The notes below the pieces were generated by a model, which worked only from the letters and a program-made list of their open reading frames with translations, was not told where the DNA came from and did no database searches. From Siphonodentalium dalli (Eukaryota > Mollusca > Scaphopoda > Gadilida > Siphonodentaliidae): a DNA stretch of 64,000 nucleotides. The stretch's first letter is position 1; every line of letters begins with the position of its first letter. Position numbers and translations under genes: made by a program. This document shows positions 1-11,305 of this stretch, piece after piece. The stretch lies in contig CP136063.1 of the NCBI GenBank assembly GCA_032622095.1, positions 26,844,987-26,908,986 of the forward strand, read 5' to 3'.

Positions 1-911
1 ACGCAACAATCAAGATATTTTACTTTATCAATATATACTAACTGAAACAGGCTCAATTCGGGAGCCTTTATTTATATATACCTTTAATGAAACATTAAAA
101 GAGCATTCATTATATAGCGTCGGCAGTATTGTTTACACTGTATTGGTCCCGGCTCGGGAATGGGGTATGCCCATGCACTAATGGGAGGTCAGACTGTGTC
201 CATTCGCCATTTTCCGCACAACTTTCATAACAAAGACAACATTCTTTACTTATGTTCACACCGAACTGGCAAATTAAAATACCATATTGGCACCCATTCC
301 CAAAGATCGTAGAACTGGCAAATTAAAATACCATATTAGCACCCATTCCCAACGATGGTAGAGCGTTCAAGTCTCGACTCTACACCCACTACATGCACTT
401 TCACGACCCGGGAGGATTCATTCCAGTCATCGACAAAGCAGTTGAATAGTTGAATATATACCAGTTGTATTATTACAAACATGTTTTGCTGATCACCAAT
501 CACTGATCATTCATCACCGCGTGTCTATACAAGGGATGACACGCGCGTGTTTATATATATATATACACAACGGTAGGATTACCGATCAGGCATGAACACG
601 ATAAAATAAATGTTTTATCAAGCCAGAACTTCACCGAATGCTCACAGTAAAACCTGTTGATAAGACAATTATAATTATATGTTAAATTATAATTAATATT
701 TATAAATTACAACTGGAAAGTAAAAATTCAAGCATGAGTTTAGAAAAGTAAAACATAATTAAAATTGCATATTTTAATTGAGGTCCGTATGAGCCGGGGT
801 CCGTAAGAGCCAGGGTCCGTATCAACCACATACCATTAATACCACCTCGAAATGTGTAATTATGCAAAATGCTCCAGGGCAAAAATAAAAAAAACTTTGT
901 TCCGGTAAATG
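1..911. other. Non-coding flank, no gene seen
   Basis: I see no supported gene here. A short direct duplication (263-360) and a run of GGTCCGTA-type units at about 783-829 are the only internal structures. Short reading frames lack any recognisable domain. Confidence 0.5.
263..360. repeat. 49-bp tandem duplication
   Basis: The unit beginning GAACTGGCAAATTAAAAT and ending in CACCCATTCCCAA occurs twice, starting at 263 and 312. The two units differ by only a few bases. Confidence 0.85.
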
Positions 912-1734
912 TTAGCTATATTTAACAGCATGATCCTAAATCCAAAGATATTAAAATTTTTTAATGTAAATTAAACCAAAGTCCTGGTTAACAAAAACTG
1001 AAATTGCATGAACAAGTTTTGTTTACTTATTTTATTAAAAATATTAAAAATATTTGCCCGGAAACAGGATTCTAGGGGCCTTACTCGCCGTTTAGATTTG
1101 ATATTCCATTTTCTAACGGTATTTTCACCTAATAGATTGAAGAAATATTCTCAAAGTTCAAGGCCGACAAACGGAAACTATAAGTTCCGATTGAAAGATC
1201 GCAGAGTCCTTTTATGTTTGCTTCCTGTGAAACCAGTAAAGGCTTCATGACATCAAGACGTACATCATGACGTCACAACCTACATCGGCGCGCAAAATTC
1301 CAGACAGGTCTGCGTCGATGGCCAGACTGCTGAGACACGTATTACACGGGCAGGCTAAACATCGACATTTACGTTATATGTGATTATTTAAATACATTGT
1401 ATATATTATTTTCTTGTTTCCCAAGAAGCAATCTTAAAATGACTCTGCGATCTTTCAATTGGAACTTATAGTTTCCATTTGTCGGCCTTGAACTTTTAGA
1501 ATAGTTCTTCAATATTTTAGGCGGAAATACCGTTAGAAAATGGAAGATAAACTCTAAACGGCCAGTAAGGCCTCTAGAATCCTCTTTCGGGGCAAATATT
1601 TTTACTAATTTTATAAAATATGTAAACAAAATCTGTTCATGCAATTTCAGTATTTTTAACCAGAGCTTTGATTTAATTTACATTAATTTTTTTTAATATC
1701 TTTGACATTCCTACGTATGATGAAGTATAGCTAA
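912..1734. mobile_element. Foldback element with ~320-bp arms
   Basis: The arms 912-1233 and 1416-1734 are diverged reverse complements, so the same short peptide can be read from each arm on opposite strands. The outer ends share TTAGCTATA, and about 180 bp separate the arms. This is the architecture of a long-TIR or foldback DNA element. No transposase is present. The shared reading frame is explained by the repeat and is not evidence of a gene. Confidence 0.7.
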
Positions 1735-1855
1735 TATACTTCTTAGCATTTCGTATGCTCTGTCAATACACTGTACATTGTAATTCGAGATCTATCCGAC
1801 CGATTATTTTGAGGGATACCAAGGCAAATAACGTCTTTGACTTCCTTCAGAGTGT

Positions 1856-2670
1856 TCAGTCCGAGAAACCATGTATGTTCTGTCGTTGGAGCGTTTGAGC
1901 GTTTACTTGTGGACACATAATTTCGCTTTTTGCAAAAGAGTATTCAAATTTCCACGTTTTGCTGTACTTATAACATTTATTCAGAAGACTTTTAAAGCCA
2001 TCCTCTGAGTAAGAAAGAATGCAGACATCGTCGGGAGTTGTCGGACATGAAAACGAGATTGAATCTATATGAGCACCTTCCGGTGATAATGAGAGTTCTT
2101 GTAGGAGGTCGGCTATATAGACAAGGTACAACAAAGAGGACAAAACTACCCCTTGTCTTGTCCCTTGCTCTATGGAGAACGGTTCTGAGAAATAGCCAGC
2201 ATATCGCACTTTGCTTTTGATCTCCGAGTACATGGCAGCAACAACTCTAAGCATACGTCCTCATTTGCCTTTCTGCATTAACTTAAAGATTAGTCCTTCG
2301 CGCCTTACTCTGTCAAACGCTTTTTGGGAATAAAAAAATGCGGCGTATAATTTAGACTTGTTGAGATTTCCACAACATCTTGGAGTAAATATGAGGTTAC
2401 TGTGCAACCGACCCCTTTCTGGAAACCATTCTGCAGACAGTTCGGAAAACCGGCGAAAACATCGGATTTAAGAAGCCTGTCAAAAATAACCATATAAAAA
2501 AGTATACATTGACGGCAGTAAAGTTATGGCTCTGTAACTATGTGGGTTATCGACAGGCTTGGGGTCAACCTTGAAAATGGGAACTATTATTCCCATTTTT
2601 ATTTTAGACGGAATAAATTCGTATCTGAGCATACGTGAGAATAACAGACACAGAACCGAAATAATTGTGT
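1856..2670 (-). pseudogene. Decayed LINE reverse transcriptase fragment
   Basis: Reading the minus strand from about 2670 down to 1856 gives consecutive pieces of a non-LTR retrotransposon reverse transcriptase. They are a SYRAITLLPS segment (about 2510-2545), a GFQKGVGCTVTSYLLQ segment (about 2390-2440), and then FSIEQGTRQGVVLSSLLYLVY with the catalytic-box region. The active-site box reads TPDD where a working enzyme has (F/Y/H)ADD, and frameshifts separate the pieces. The fragment is clearly related to the fuller LINE at 11306-14669, which has SYRAITLMP, HGFQKGINATMTSY and ARQGGILSP at matching places. It is a dead 5'- and 3'-truncated copy. What I see is the motif order; family membership rests on that. 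Confidence 0.85.
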
Positions 2671-4654
2671 ATGGTTACAATTTAGACACCGTATATAGTT
2701 ATGGACTCGAAATATGGCGATTCTAAGCAGATTATTTACCTAAAATAAGTTCTGTTATAAGAAGATAATGTGCGGTTTTCGAGAGAACAGGCTGAGTGTT
2801 TGCTTAATAACGTATCCCGTTAAGTGGTAATAACTGACAGCCTGTCATTGTTCTTCGGTATATGGTTCAGTATGTCTCAACTTCTCATGATCATTTAACA
2901 TGTACATGTGTTTTCAGTTTTTCTATTGATGCATTAATTAATGCAGAAAGTCACATTATCACATTAATTAGGAAAGTGTTATATTTTGTGATGACAACTA
3001 ACCATTGTTACTAGTACCGGTCAATCTGTCTTCGTTGTTCACTCATGTCAATCCACTTCCAGTTAAATTTATAAAATATGTGCTAATATTTCTCAATCAT
3101 GTACAATGTACAACCAATCACTCTACATTGTGTTAGTGTTATTGATAGAAACCAAATATACAACATACAATCTCCACATATCAATACGTCTAAATGTATG
3201 TCAATAGGCAATTGATTTTACAACCCAACACGACCACCAAGCTAATGTACGAGAGATGCTACTACACTGAATTATGGACAGAAAGCACATTAACAGAACG
3301 TACAGACATTGTATGACAACTTCTGGGTGACATAGTCAATTGACAAAATTTAATTTTTAAGTCATAAATTGTACAATTTGCCAAAAATAAAACATGTTGA
3401 CGGGAATTTTTTGTATTTGCTCTCTATATGCTTGTTGATGTCTCGGGCTTTGAAAAACGTCGAAACCAAGATTTTCCAAAATCTTTGTTATCACTTTTCA
3501 GATGAAACGTATGTGTACGAAATTAGACATCTTCAGTTCGAATAGGTAACGATTTGGCTAAGAAATTATACACGGTTACTTGCCACATGTGCATGGAATA
3601 TATTTCTGATCACCCAACGTCAATAACAAAATCACGTCATTATACAGAGATTTCATTGTAATTTGAATTCAGTTTCATATTTAACATTCGTTCTTGTTTG
3701 GTTAGATATAATTCCCAATTAATATCAGTTGGATTAATACATAAGAGATAGTTATGTGGTGTCTAATTCGCGGGTTGAACAATAAACACACTCTTTGTGC
3801 AAGGAAACCTGAGAATTCTAACTTCTCTATTGGAGGACAATATTCAATAACCTCACGATATCAGTTTTGGAAACATTCATCAAATAGGAACAAGTTCTTT
3901 TAGATAAGCGAATTCATCGCAAGAATTGGAACCTTATGTGATAGCTCTTACATCGAACAAAATATCAAGACACTCAATTAAACAAAACCTTAATATGGAC
4001 CGGGCAGTAACAGATTCGCTGTCAAATAATATCTGAAGAATTTGGCTTCAGATAAAAGAAAAGTAATGTGTGTCAGCAGACTGATTGTACAACACTCAAT
4101 TGTCGCAAAAGTACACGTGCGTAGTGGTAGTCCTTATATGTATTATGAACACTTAAAGGTACTCAGCCCGATCATACGGTCCCCATACCATCAAGAAACA
4201 ACAACAACATTTCTTCAAAATACGCTTTAGTTATCGGAATCGATTTATTGCAACAAAATAATGCTAACAACTGTCAACTATGGTATCAAATTTCCCAAAA
4301 CTTGTTATTTATCAACATTTTGTTCAACAAAATATGGCCCTATTATCACTAAAGTATCAATTTTGTCCGAGACCCTCCGTTTGTCGGCCACATATTATTA
4401 CACATCTCGAGAAATAACAAATTCTGAGCTTTGATGTGTGGGTTCCTCGACCCGAATCAAATATATTTTACCCTTGCAGCCAACGAAATAGTAATTAAGC
4501 AGCGTCTGATCGGATTGAGTACTTTTAATTCACTCGAATCAATAAATGACCAGCATATTGTGGTGTGACGATTGTATGAGATCGGACAAACACGACTTAA
4601 TAGTAGTAAGTTGTAAATTTAATTGCGTCGTCGCGTTCCTATCAAAATTCATTT

Positions 4655-5104
4655 AGGTTACACTGGTGTAAATGTTTTCCATAGGCCTCAGTGCTAAAGT
4701 TTTATCGTATACTGTTGGCAATATAAATGTTGGGTCCAAAAAGTTCTTTAAATTTGAAAAATTGACATTTTGGGAAACCTTTTACACAAAAAACTCATGT
4801 CTGCCTAGCAGGGAATTCGCCTTTAAATCTTGTGTTTTCGTTACTAGTGTCAGAACCGCATAAAAAATACTGTCATATTTTAGACCACACCAACAAATTC
4901 AAACACTACAAGGGGTTAATTCCTGTGCCAATGGTTATTTTACCTATGTGAAATCATAAGGAAGAGGTGTGATGATTTTTCTTATGCGAAAAGCACACAA
5001 GGCTATTGACCAATCAGGGCCCAGTGTCTATTTTATTCTCTCCTATATATTCCTCCCGCATCCGCTAAATGTCACTCCGAACCCTATTTACACCAGTGTA
5101 ACCT
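4655..5104. mobile_element. TIR element copy 1 (~450 bp, full length)
   Basis: It begins AGGTTACACTGGTGTAAAT and ends with the reverse complement (ATTTACACCAGTGTAACCT). The TIRs are about 20 bp. TA next to both ends could be the target duplication. It is a non-autonomous element. The 63-codon reading frame at 4672-4863 is also open in copies 3 and 6, but it resembles no known protein. Confidence 0.85.
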
Positions 5105-5252
5105 AAAGCGATAGCCCGCTTTTTCACGGAATAATTGTATAAATACATGAAATATTCATTGGACTGAAAGACCAGGCTCTGAAAAATGCATTAAAATACT
5201 TTAAAGTGACTCCCAGGAATAAAAAATGCCAAAAAGATAATTTGTTCCCTTT

Positions 5253-5704
5253 AGGTTACACTGGTGTAAATGTTTTCCATAGGCCTCAGTGCTAACGTTT
5301 TAGCGTATACTGTTGGCAATATAATGTTGGGTAAAAAAGTTTCTTTAAATCTAAACAATTTACATTTTGGGAAACTTTTAACACAAAAAAATCATGTCTG
5401 TCTATCAGGAAATTCGCCTTTAAATCTTGTGTTTTCGTAACTAGTGTCAGAACCGCATAAAAAATACTGTCATATTTTAGACCACACCAAAAAATTCAAA
5501 CTTCACTACAAAGGGTTAATTCCTGTGCCAATGGTTATTTTACCTATGGGAAATCATAGGGAAGAGGTGTGGTGATTTTTTTTATGTGAAAATCACACAA
5601 GGCTATTGACCAATCAGGGCCCAGTGTCTATTTTATTCTCTCCTATATATTCCTCCCGCATCCGCTAGATGTCACTCCGAACCCCATTTACACCAGTGTA
5701 ACCT
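5253..5704. mobile_element. TIR element copy 2 (full length)
   Basis: Same terminal inverted repeats and interior as the 4655-5104 copy. It is separated from that copy by a 148-bp spacer (5105-5252) that is itself repeated before copies 3 and 6. The element plus spacer therefore forms a tandem unit of about 600 bp. Confidence 0.85.
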
Positions 5705-5736
5705 AAAGCGATAGCCCGCTTTTTCATGGAATAATT

Positions 5737-6465
5737 GTAACTCATTACATTTCTTCAGAATTACCCATCAATTAAAAAAATGTGTTCAAAAACAATATCA
5801 CTTCTGTGGTTCTTTATTTATCGCACACAATTTAACCCCACCCATTTTCCACCACCAGTCATGTTCAGGCCTCATTTTCACTCAGTTTTTGGGGTCTGGT
5901 GTTGCAAACTTGGATCAGCTATGGAAGACTATACAAGATTCTTTCCATGAGAGAACTTCTGGTAATGTGAGGTCATTGAGTCCAGATCTGATCAGCTGAG
6001 CATCAAGCGCATGACTTTATCAGCGCATGGAAGACTAAAATGACATTTTCAGATCTGCAAGGGTGATCCAAGATAACTGGATGTGGGGTATATTAAATTA
6101 GTTTAATAAAGATATGCTTTGTTTGAATTGCTGAAGCATTTTCTTAAATGTGTCCAAGTTTTAGTTCTATTAACCTTCAAATGACCATACCCACCAGTGG
6201 AAATGACACACTTTTATGATATATATCTGTATATTACTGGTTATAAAATCCAAAATACTTGTTAGATTAGCTTCTTATAACAATTGATATGTGTGTCATT
6301 GACATGCTCATGTCATGGGTCATTTGCATTATGTTGTGACTATTACCACCTTGAAAGTTTTAAAATACCTTGAAAAATTGGCATTTTTTATGAAAAATCA
6401 TACTATTTTTTTGCCTGATGTAAGTGAAAGAAGACATCAGCAGCAAGAATAGCCACACCATACAT
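5737..6465. other. ~730-bp insert of unknown nature
   Basis: The spacer between neighbouring TIR elements is interrupted here: GGAATAATTGTA continues into unrelated sequence, and the spacer resumes at TATTCATTGGACTGAAAG. The partner duplication has the uninterrupted spacer. I see no clear terminal repeats and no coding domain. Confidence 0.6.
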
Positions 6466-6570
6466 GATATATTCATTGGACTGAAAGACCAGGCTCTTAA
6501 CAATTGCATTAAAATGCTTTAAAGTGACTCCCAGGAATCAAAAATGCCAAAAGGCAAATTTTTTCCCTTT

Positions 6571-6913
6571 AGGTTACACTGGTGTAAATGTTTTCCATAG
6601 GCCTCAGTGCTAACTTTTTAGCGTATACTGTTGGCAATATAAATGTTGGGTCCAAAATTTTCTTTAAATCTAAACAATTTACATTTTGGGAAACTTTTTA
6701 CACAAAAAAATCATGTCTGTCTAGCAGGGAATTCGCCTTTAAATCTTGTGTTTTCGTAACTAGTGTCAGAACCGCATAACAAATACTGTCATATTTTAGA
6801 CCACACCAAAAAATTCAAACTTCACTACAAAGGGTTAATTCCTGTGCCAATGGTTATATTCCTCCCGCATCCGCTAGATGTCACTCCGAACCCTATTTAC
6901 GCCAGTGTAATCT
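6571..6913. mobile_element. TIR element copy 3 (internally deleted)
   Basis: The left TIR is intact and the right TIR is mutated (GCCAGTGTAATCT). About 105 bp that are present in copies 1 and 2 are missing from the 3' half. Confidence 0.8.
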
Positions 6914-7179
6914 GAAACGATCCCGATGTCCGAGTTCACGAACAATTTTGATTTCAAATCCATTCAGATTAAAGTTTTGACCAACAGGTCGTCCAAAATA
7001 CTCACAGACGATATCGATATCACAAGGCGAAATCGAGTGACCTGTCGTTGGCATATGTCAAGGATATTGTGACATGTCATTGAATTTTAAGCTTGCAATT
7101 AAAATAAGGGCTGAAACGAAGATCGATATTCTGTTAATGAATTTTCTCCCAATGCAGATGTATGACAATGTAATAAGAC

Positions 7180-7500
7180 TTGATTCAGTCACCTTCACGC
7201 AAGATGACGTCGGATAAATGTTCAGGGAACTCAAAGTCAACAAAGCAACTGGCCCATATATTATAACCAACAGAATCATAAAATGTTGTTACCAATCGCT
7301 CTCACTACCTTTTTGTATTCTTTTTGAACAATCTTTGGAAACAGGAATACTCCCCTCAAAGGAAGATGGCCACTGTTATCCCAGTATACAAAAAGGGCGA
7401 AAATATGACCCCACCAACTACCGACCAATTTCGCTCCTTTCGTGTGTTAGTACAATTTTAAAAACGATTGTCTTCCATAAAGCATACTTTTTTTTATCAC
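7180..7500 (+). pseudogene. LINE (Jockey/CR1-like) RT fragment
   Basis: Plus-strand translation gives FRELKVNKATGP, then an SLETGILPS segment and DPTNYRPISLLS ahead of an IFEKIV-like stretch (here TILKTIVFHK). This is the order of the N-terminal reverse transcriptase blocks of Jockey/CR1-type LINEs, and about 100 residues are visible. A stop codon (TAA at about 7215) interrupts the frame just upstream. The rest of the RT, including the catalytic box, is absent. The same fragment, further decayed, is at 60240-60560 in the second duplication copy. The LINE insertion therefore predates the duplication. Confidence 0.85.
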
Positions 7501-7509
7501 ATAATTAGC

Positions 7510-8155
7510 CCCTAAGCCTAACCTAATATTTGTTAGCCAGACATTCGTGTATTATTGGGGCGTGCAGTGACATAAGAGATTAGCGCAATGATGGCGATGT
7601 CAATGCTGTCTTTTTAGTAGTATGTTAATTAGAATATAATTATGATAATCGTTTGTGTTGGGTTATTTTGTGTGTTGACTGTGAGATAAATATGTGTGAT
7701 AAGGGTGGTTCAACAATTTTGTCAACATCATAAGAAACATTTAAAATGGATCTATATACGCGACTAGCTATCATGTCAGCAATGGCGACGAAACATGAGA
7801 TATGTGCATACTCACGGGTAATCACTCTCGCGATAGTGATAATTATAATATATGAAACACTTTGATAATGTATTTTCGTTTGGCCACCAACAAAGCCGTC
7901 ATATTCTATCATGTGGCCCCACGCGACTTCAATGTAGTTTATATAATACTTGTTTACATTCTCTTCTGCTGACAATATAAATGGTACGACACTCTAATTA
8001 CATTATTTGTTCATAATTGCTGGTAATTGCAAAATAAAATATCAGTCGCACTTTTCCGGCGATGTAATATACATGTAGAAACGATATTTTCGATCAAACC
8101 CTATTATGAAATGTCAGGGGCAAAAATCCGTCCTGGGTCTCAATCACTTCTATTA
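7510..8155. other. Duplicated non-coding segment
   Basis: Matches 60570-61135 with indels, and I see no gene. It ends exactly where the partner copy continues into GATTGCATCGG, which defines the left junction of the 12.8 kb insertion. Confidence 0.6.
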
Positions 8156-8165
8156 CACTCTTAAA

Positions 8166-10276
8166 TAAAGCAATTGATTTAGGTACTCCATAGAACCTAT
8201 AGCTCCTGTAGTGCCTGACAGTTTGATACTATATGCCTTCAGAACCTGTTTAACGCTATAAAACCTAGATGATAGGTTCCACAGAGATCCTGATAGTTGG
8301 CTCCAATCTGGTTGGGTGAGACCGTACGTGTGTCAATATCGAGTGTCGTGTGCAAATGATCGACTCGCTGCCATAGATATATCGTTTACAATTACCTTAT
8401 AACAACGGAGAAACACGACGCAACACCCGCTTGCATCTTTTATTTAAAAGAGAATTCGGTCTCGACTTACAGGTACACATTTGAAGTTTTAGTGTGGCCT
8501 AAAATGAAACAATAAGAATTTGCCGGTTGCTAAGTTACATCGAAGGCGTGAAAATTGAAATGAAAATGAAATTATTTTGGCGAAATTTGGCGAAATTGGA
8601 TCAAATAGGTTACTTCTTGTGTTGTAGATGTTCTGGAATAATGTTAACACTGTTTGATTTGGGTCTGGATGTGAATCGGAGAAGCTGTTAAACTACAAAA
8701 ATCGATCGATGTTGATATTTTCGAGTTGTTAATTCGACTGTCAGTGTCACTGTGTACAACATTCCAACAGCTGTCCAAGACAATGCTGTTGTTGGTGTTA
8801 CACTTGGTACTGACACGAGGATAATTCCCCAAAGCTATGATGTCAACCACTAGTGATTAGTACATGACAATATCAACAACATCAACAACGAAGAAATTGA
8901 GAAAGTTTAGTCAGATTGGTGTGTCGATATTGACTTCTTCGGAATTAGTTATCGCGAACTGACATGTGGACACAGATCAGTCACTCGTCTCATGATACAT
9001 TATATTTCATTGAAACATATGTGTGGCCATGTCTACCAGTGTCGGAGTCTGCTGAACACTGTTTTGAATGTTTCTACGGAGTCTGCGACGAACTGATTTA
9101 TAGTGTTGTGATGTATGCATGGACTGGTTGTAGGCCGTTAATGACCGCAGTTGTACCAACATTCAACCAGAGTCAAGTGGTATCACCACGATTGATATTT
9201 TTATTATACGGCATAACATATCGCCCAGTTATGGGATAATGGGAGTATGCTATTCTTTTGATCGAAACGACGTTGACGCTGTGATATTGTTGTGATATAT
9301 GTAATGACGGATAATCTCGGAGACATGGATCCAATTCTGGGACACACATTATCACTGAATCCGTCACAAGCTTTTATTAGAAGTTGACTTTGTTCACTGT
9401 ACCGGTAACGTACTACAGCTATGATCTAATTAATCGGCCCCCCTAAGAAGGTTGTAGAGCATTAATGACACCGGTTATACCATACCGCCGTTCAACCATG
9501 GTCAAGTTGTTGACATGTGGCAACCGCGGGTAATCATACTACGGAATTAGTAATAATATTTTGCGACCACTGTATTACTTTTTCACATGGCCACCTTACA
9601 CCAAGTCCAGCTTTTTGTGAGCGCCATGCACCGTGTTAACTATACACAAAACAATATACATATCTATCAATTAATAATTTGTTTACAGTTTAATCAACAT
9701 TCGAAGTTGGGTCACTGACCGACATTCGCAACTGCATCATCGATGCAGCGTCAAGCCATGTCAGAAATATACACTCTGTGGTGGTTATAATGCTGACTTT
9801 AAAAAGATACGAAGGTCAGCCATGGTAGGATTGTCATTGATCGTGGTTAATAGCACCAACGCGGTCTAGTAACGCGGTACAATCGGGGTCAACGTCATTA
9901 AGGGGGTGGGGTTAATTAGAGCATAGCTGTATACATACATGTAAATGTACATGTACATGTAGACCATTCCAATTTGCAGATGCATTATGTTCTTATCAAA
10001 ACATGTGTGGCTATCATTCTGAACGATTCGGTTATTTCCGCTTTGCTAGGAAATAACCTCTTCCATAACTGGAAACCATATTCGCGAAATTCTACAATAT
10101 ATGCCTCTGGTGATCAGGCAATGACATTGACTCGTTGACGGATAGATGCGAATGGAGAATAATTTTTTCACTATGGCTGTACCAAACTAGATCATATATT
10201 AAATACATTAAACTCTCTTTGTGTTATCTTAGAATGTGTTCATATACATGTACCGATACAGCACATTAGAAGTGTA
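8166..10276. other. Interior of the large insertion, no gene recognised
   Basis: Reading frames here are short and match nothing I know. Two stretches (about 9110-9190 and 9445-9545) are diverged copies of each other, sharing GTTAATGAC and TTCAACCA-GGTCAAGT. A transposase for the large insertion would be expected here, but none is visible. Confidence 0.4.
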
Positions 10277-10448
10277 CGATAAGCAAAACACTCAACACCG
10301 TGGCGATTTTTTTGGGAGAGTGATAATAATTCCGGTGACCCATTCGACACCAAAAGCTTGTGGCGAGGACTAGTGAGTGCTATAACGGTATTTTGTAAAA
10401 AACATGGTGTCAGTTTTAATTAACCAAAGTTAAGTATTTTGCTTATCG
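10277..10448. mobile_element. Small inverted-repeat element (MITE-like)
   Basis: CGATAAGCAAAACACT at the left is matched by AGTATTTTGCTTATCG at the right, with one mismatch in 16. The length is 172 bp and there is no coding content. Confidence 0.5.
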
Positions 10449-10518
10449 GATTATATTTACATACCGTATAACAGGTTCTGGAACAGAAATTGGCTTTGTT
10501 CACATAATGAAGCGTATT

Positions 10519-11305
10519 AGTCCAGGAGATATTGGTCGACCTCTGCACCCCCCCCCCAAGACTCAACTTGACCCACTAATTTTCTTTCTTAATGTCTCCT
10601 CTAATTTTTTTCACTTGTTAACAAGAAAACAAAGTGGCCGCATAAACTCCAGACAAGATGGCGTCCATCATGGCGGCCATTTTTGTTATATGCACCAGGT
10701 CTCTTTGATCGCCATTATAGTAAAGATGATAGTACATGCGGTCTTGTTTTCCGCTCGATTCGTTATGCTAATATACAACCCTTACAAATTAGCAAAAAAT
10801 CCGACACCAAAATCCAAGATGGCCGCCGAAATGTGAAAATATGCTATTTTTCTGACATGTTACCATCATATACATTCATTACGGATATTTTTTCGATATC
10901 ATGTTTTCCCAAATGCCGGTATAATAGGTCAAAGCCGAATCTACGTTAATAACGCGATGTAATGTTTCGAATCAATGAATGTTATTGCTATTATAACAAC
11001 ACCCATGCATATATATGTGCAGGAGATACTCGAGCTAGGATTCCTATTATACCTGAGTTGAGGAATATTTACCCAAATCCAAGATGGCGGCCAAAATGGC
11101 CACCAGAAATAGAAAAATCGCCGAAAATCGCTGATTTTAACATCAGTGAGCATTATTGTCATGAAAACTCCACACCGGCTTACTATTGTAAGTTGGGAAC
11201 ACTTAGGCGAAGAACTTTCCTTGTACCATATCCAAATAAAAGTCCCCCAAATCCAAAATGGCGCCCACAATGCGGACAGATTTAGAAAAATCACCGAAAT
11301 TCCCG
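10519..11305 (+). repeat. Palindrome left arm, outer part (YY1-like motifs)
   Basis: Starts GTCCAGGAGATATTGG next to a TA. It is the reverse complement of 19233 down to about 18390 and parallels 42541-43400. It contains repeated AAGATGGCGGCC/AAAATGGCC motifs at about 10661, 10673, 10818, 11083, 11096 and 11259, which match the YY1 consensus AAnATGGCGGC. The LINE begins at about 11306, which cuts this arm in two. Confidence 0.85.

Larger units (their letters stand above)
2786..8155. repeat. Segmental duplication, copy 1 (left part)
   Basis: The sequence from AACAGGCTGAGTGTTT onward matches 57075-61135 in direct orientation at high identity over several kilobases. Indels include an extra TIR-element unit and a ~730-bp insert at about 5737-6465 here, and a 63-bp insert at about 57851 in the partner. 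The duplication continues after the 12.8 kb insertion at 20992-21930. Apart from the features listed inside it, 2786-4650 shows no recognisable gene. Confidence 0.9.

Noticed and set aside
7640-7975. 111-codon minus-strand frame
   Set aside because: The duplicate at 60680-60970 has indels that destroy it, and there is no domain.
8964-9239. 91-codon frame as a candidate transposase for the large insertion
   Set aside because: It has no DDE/DDD motif, no helix-turn-helix and no similarity I can recognise, and it is far too short.
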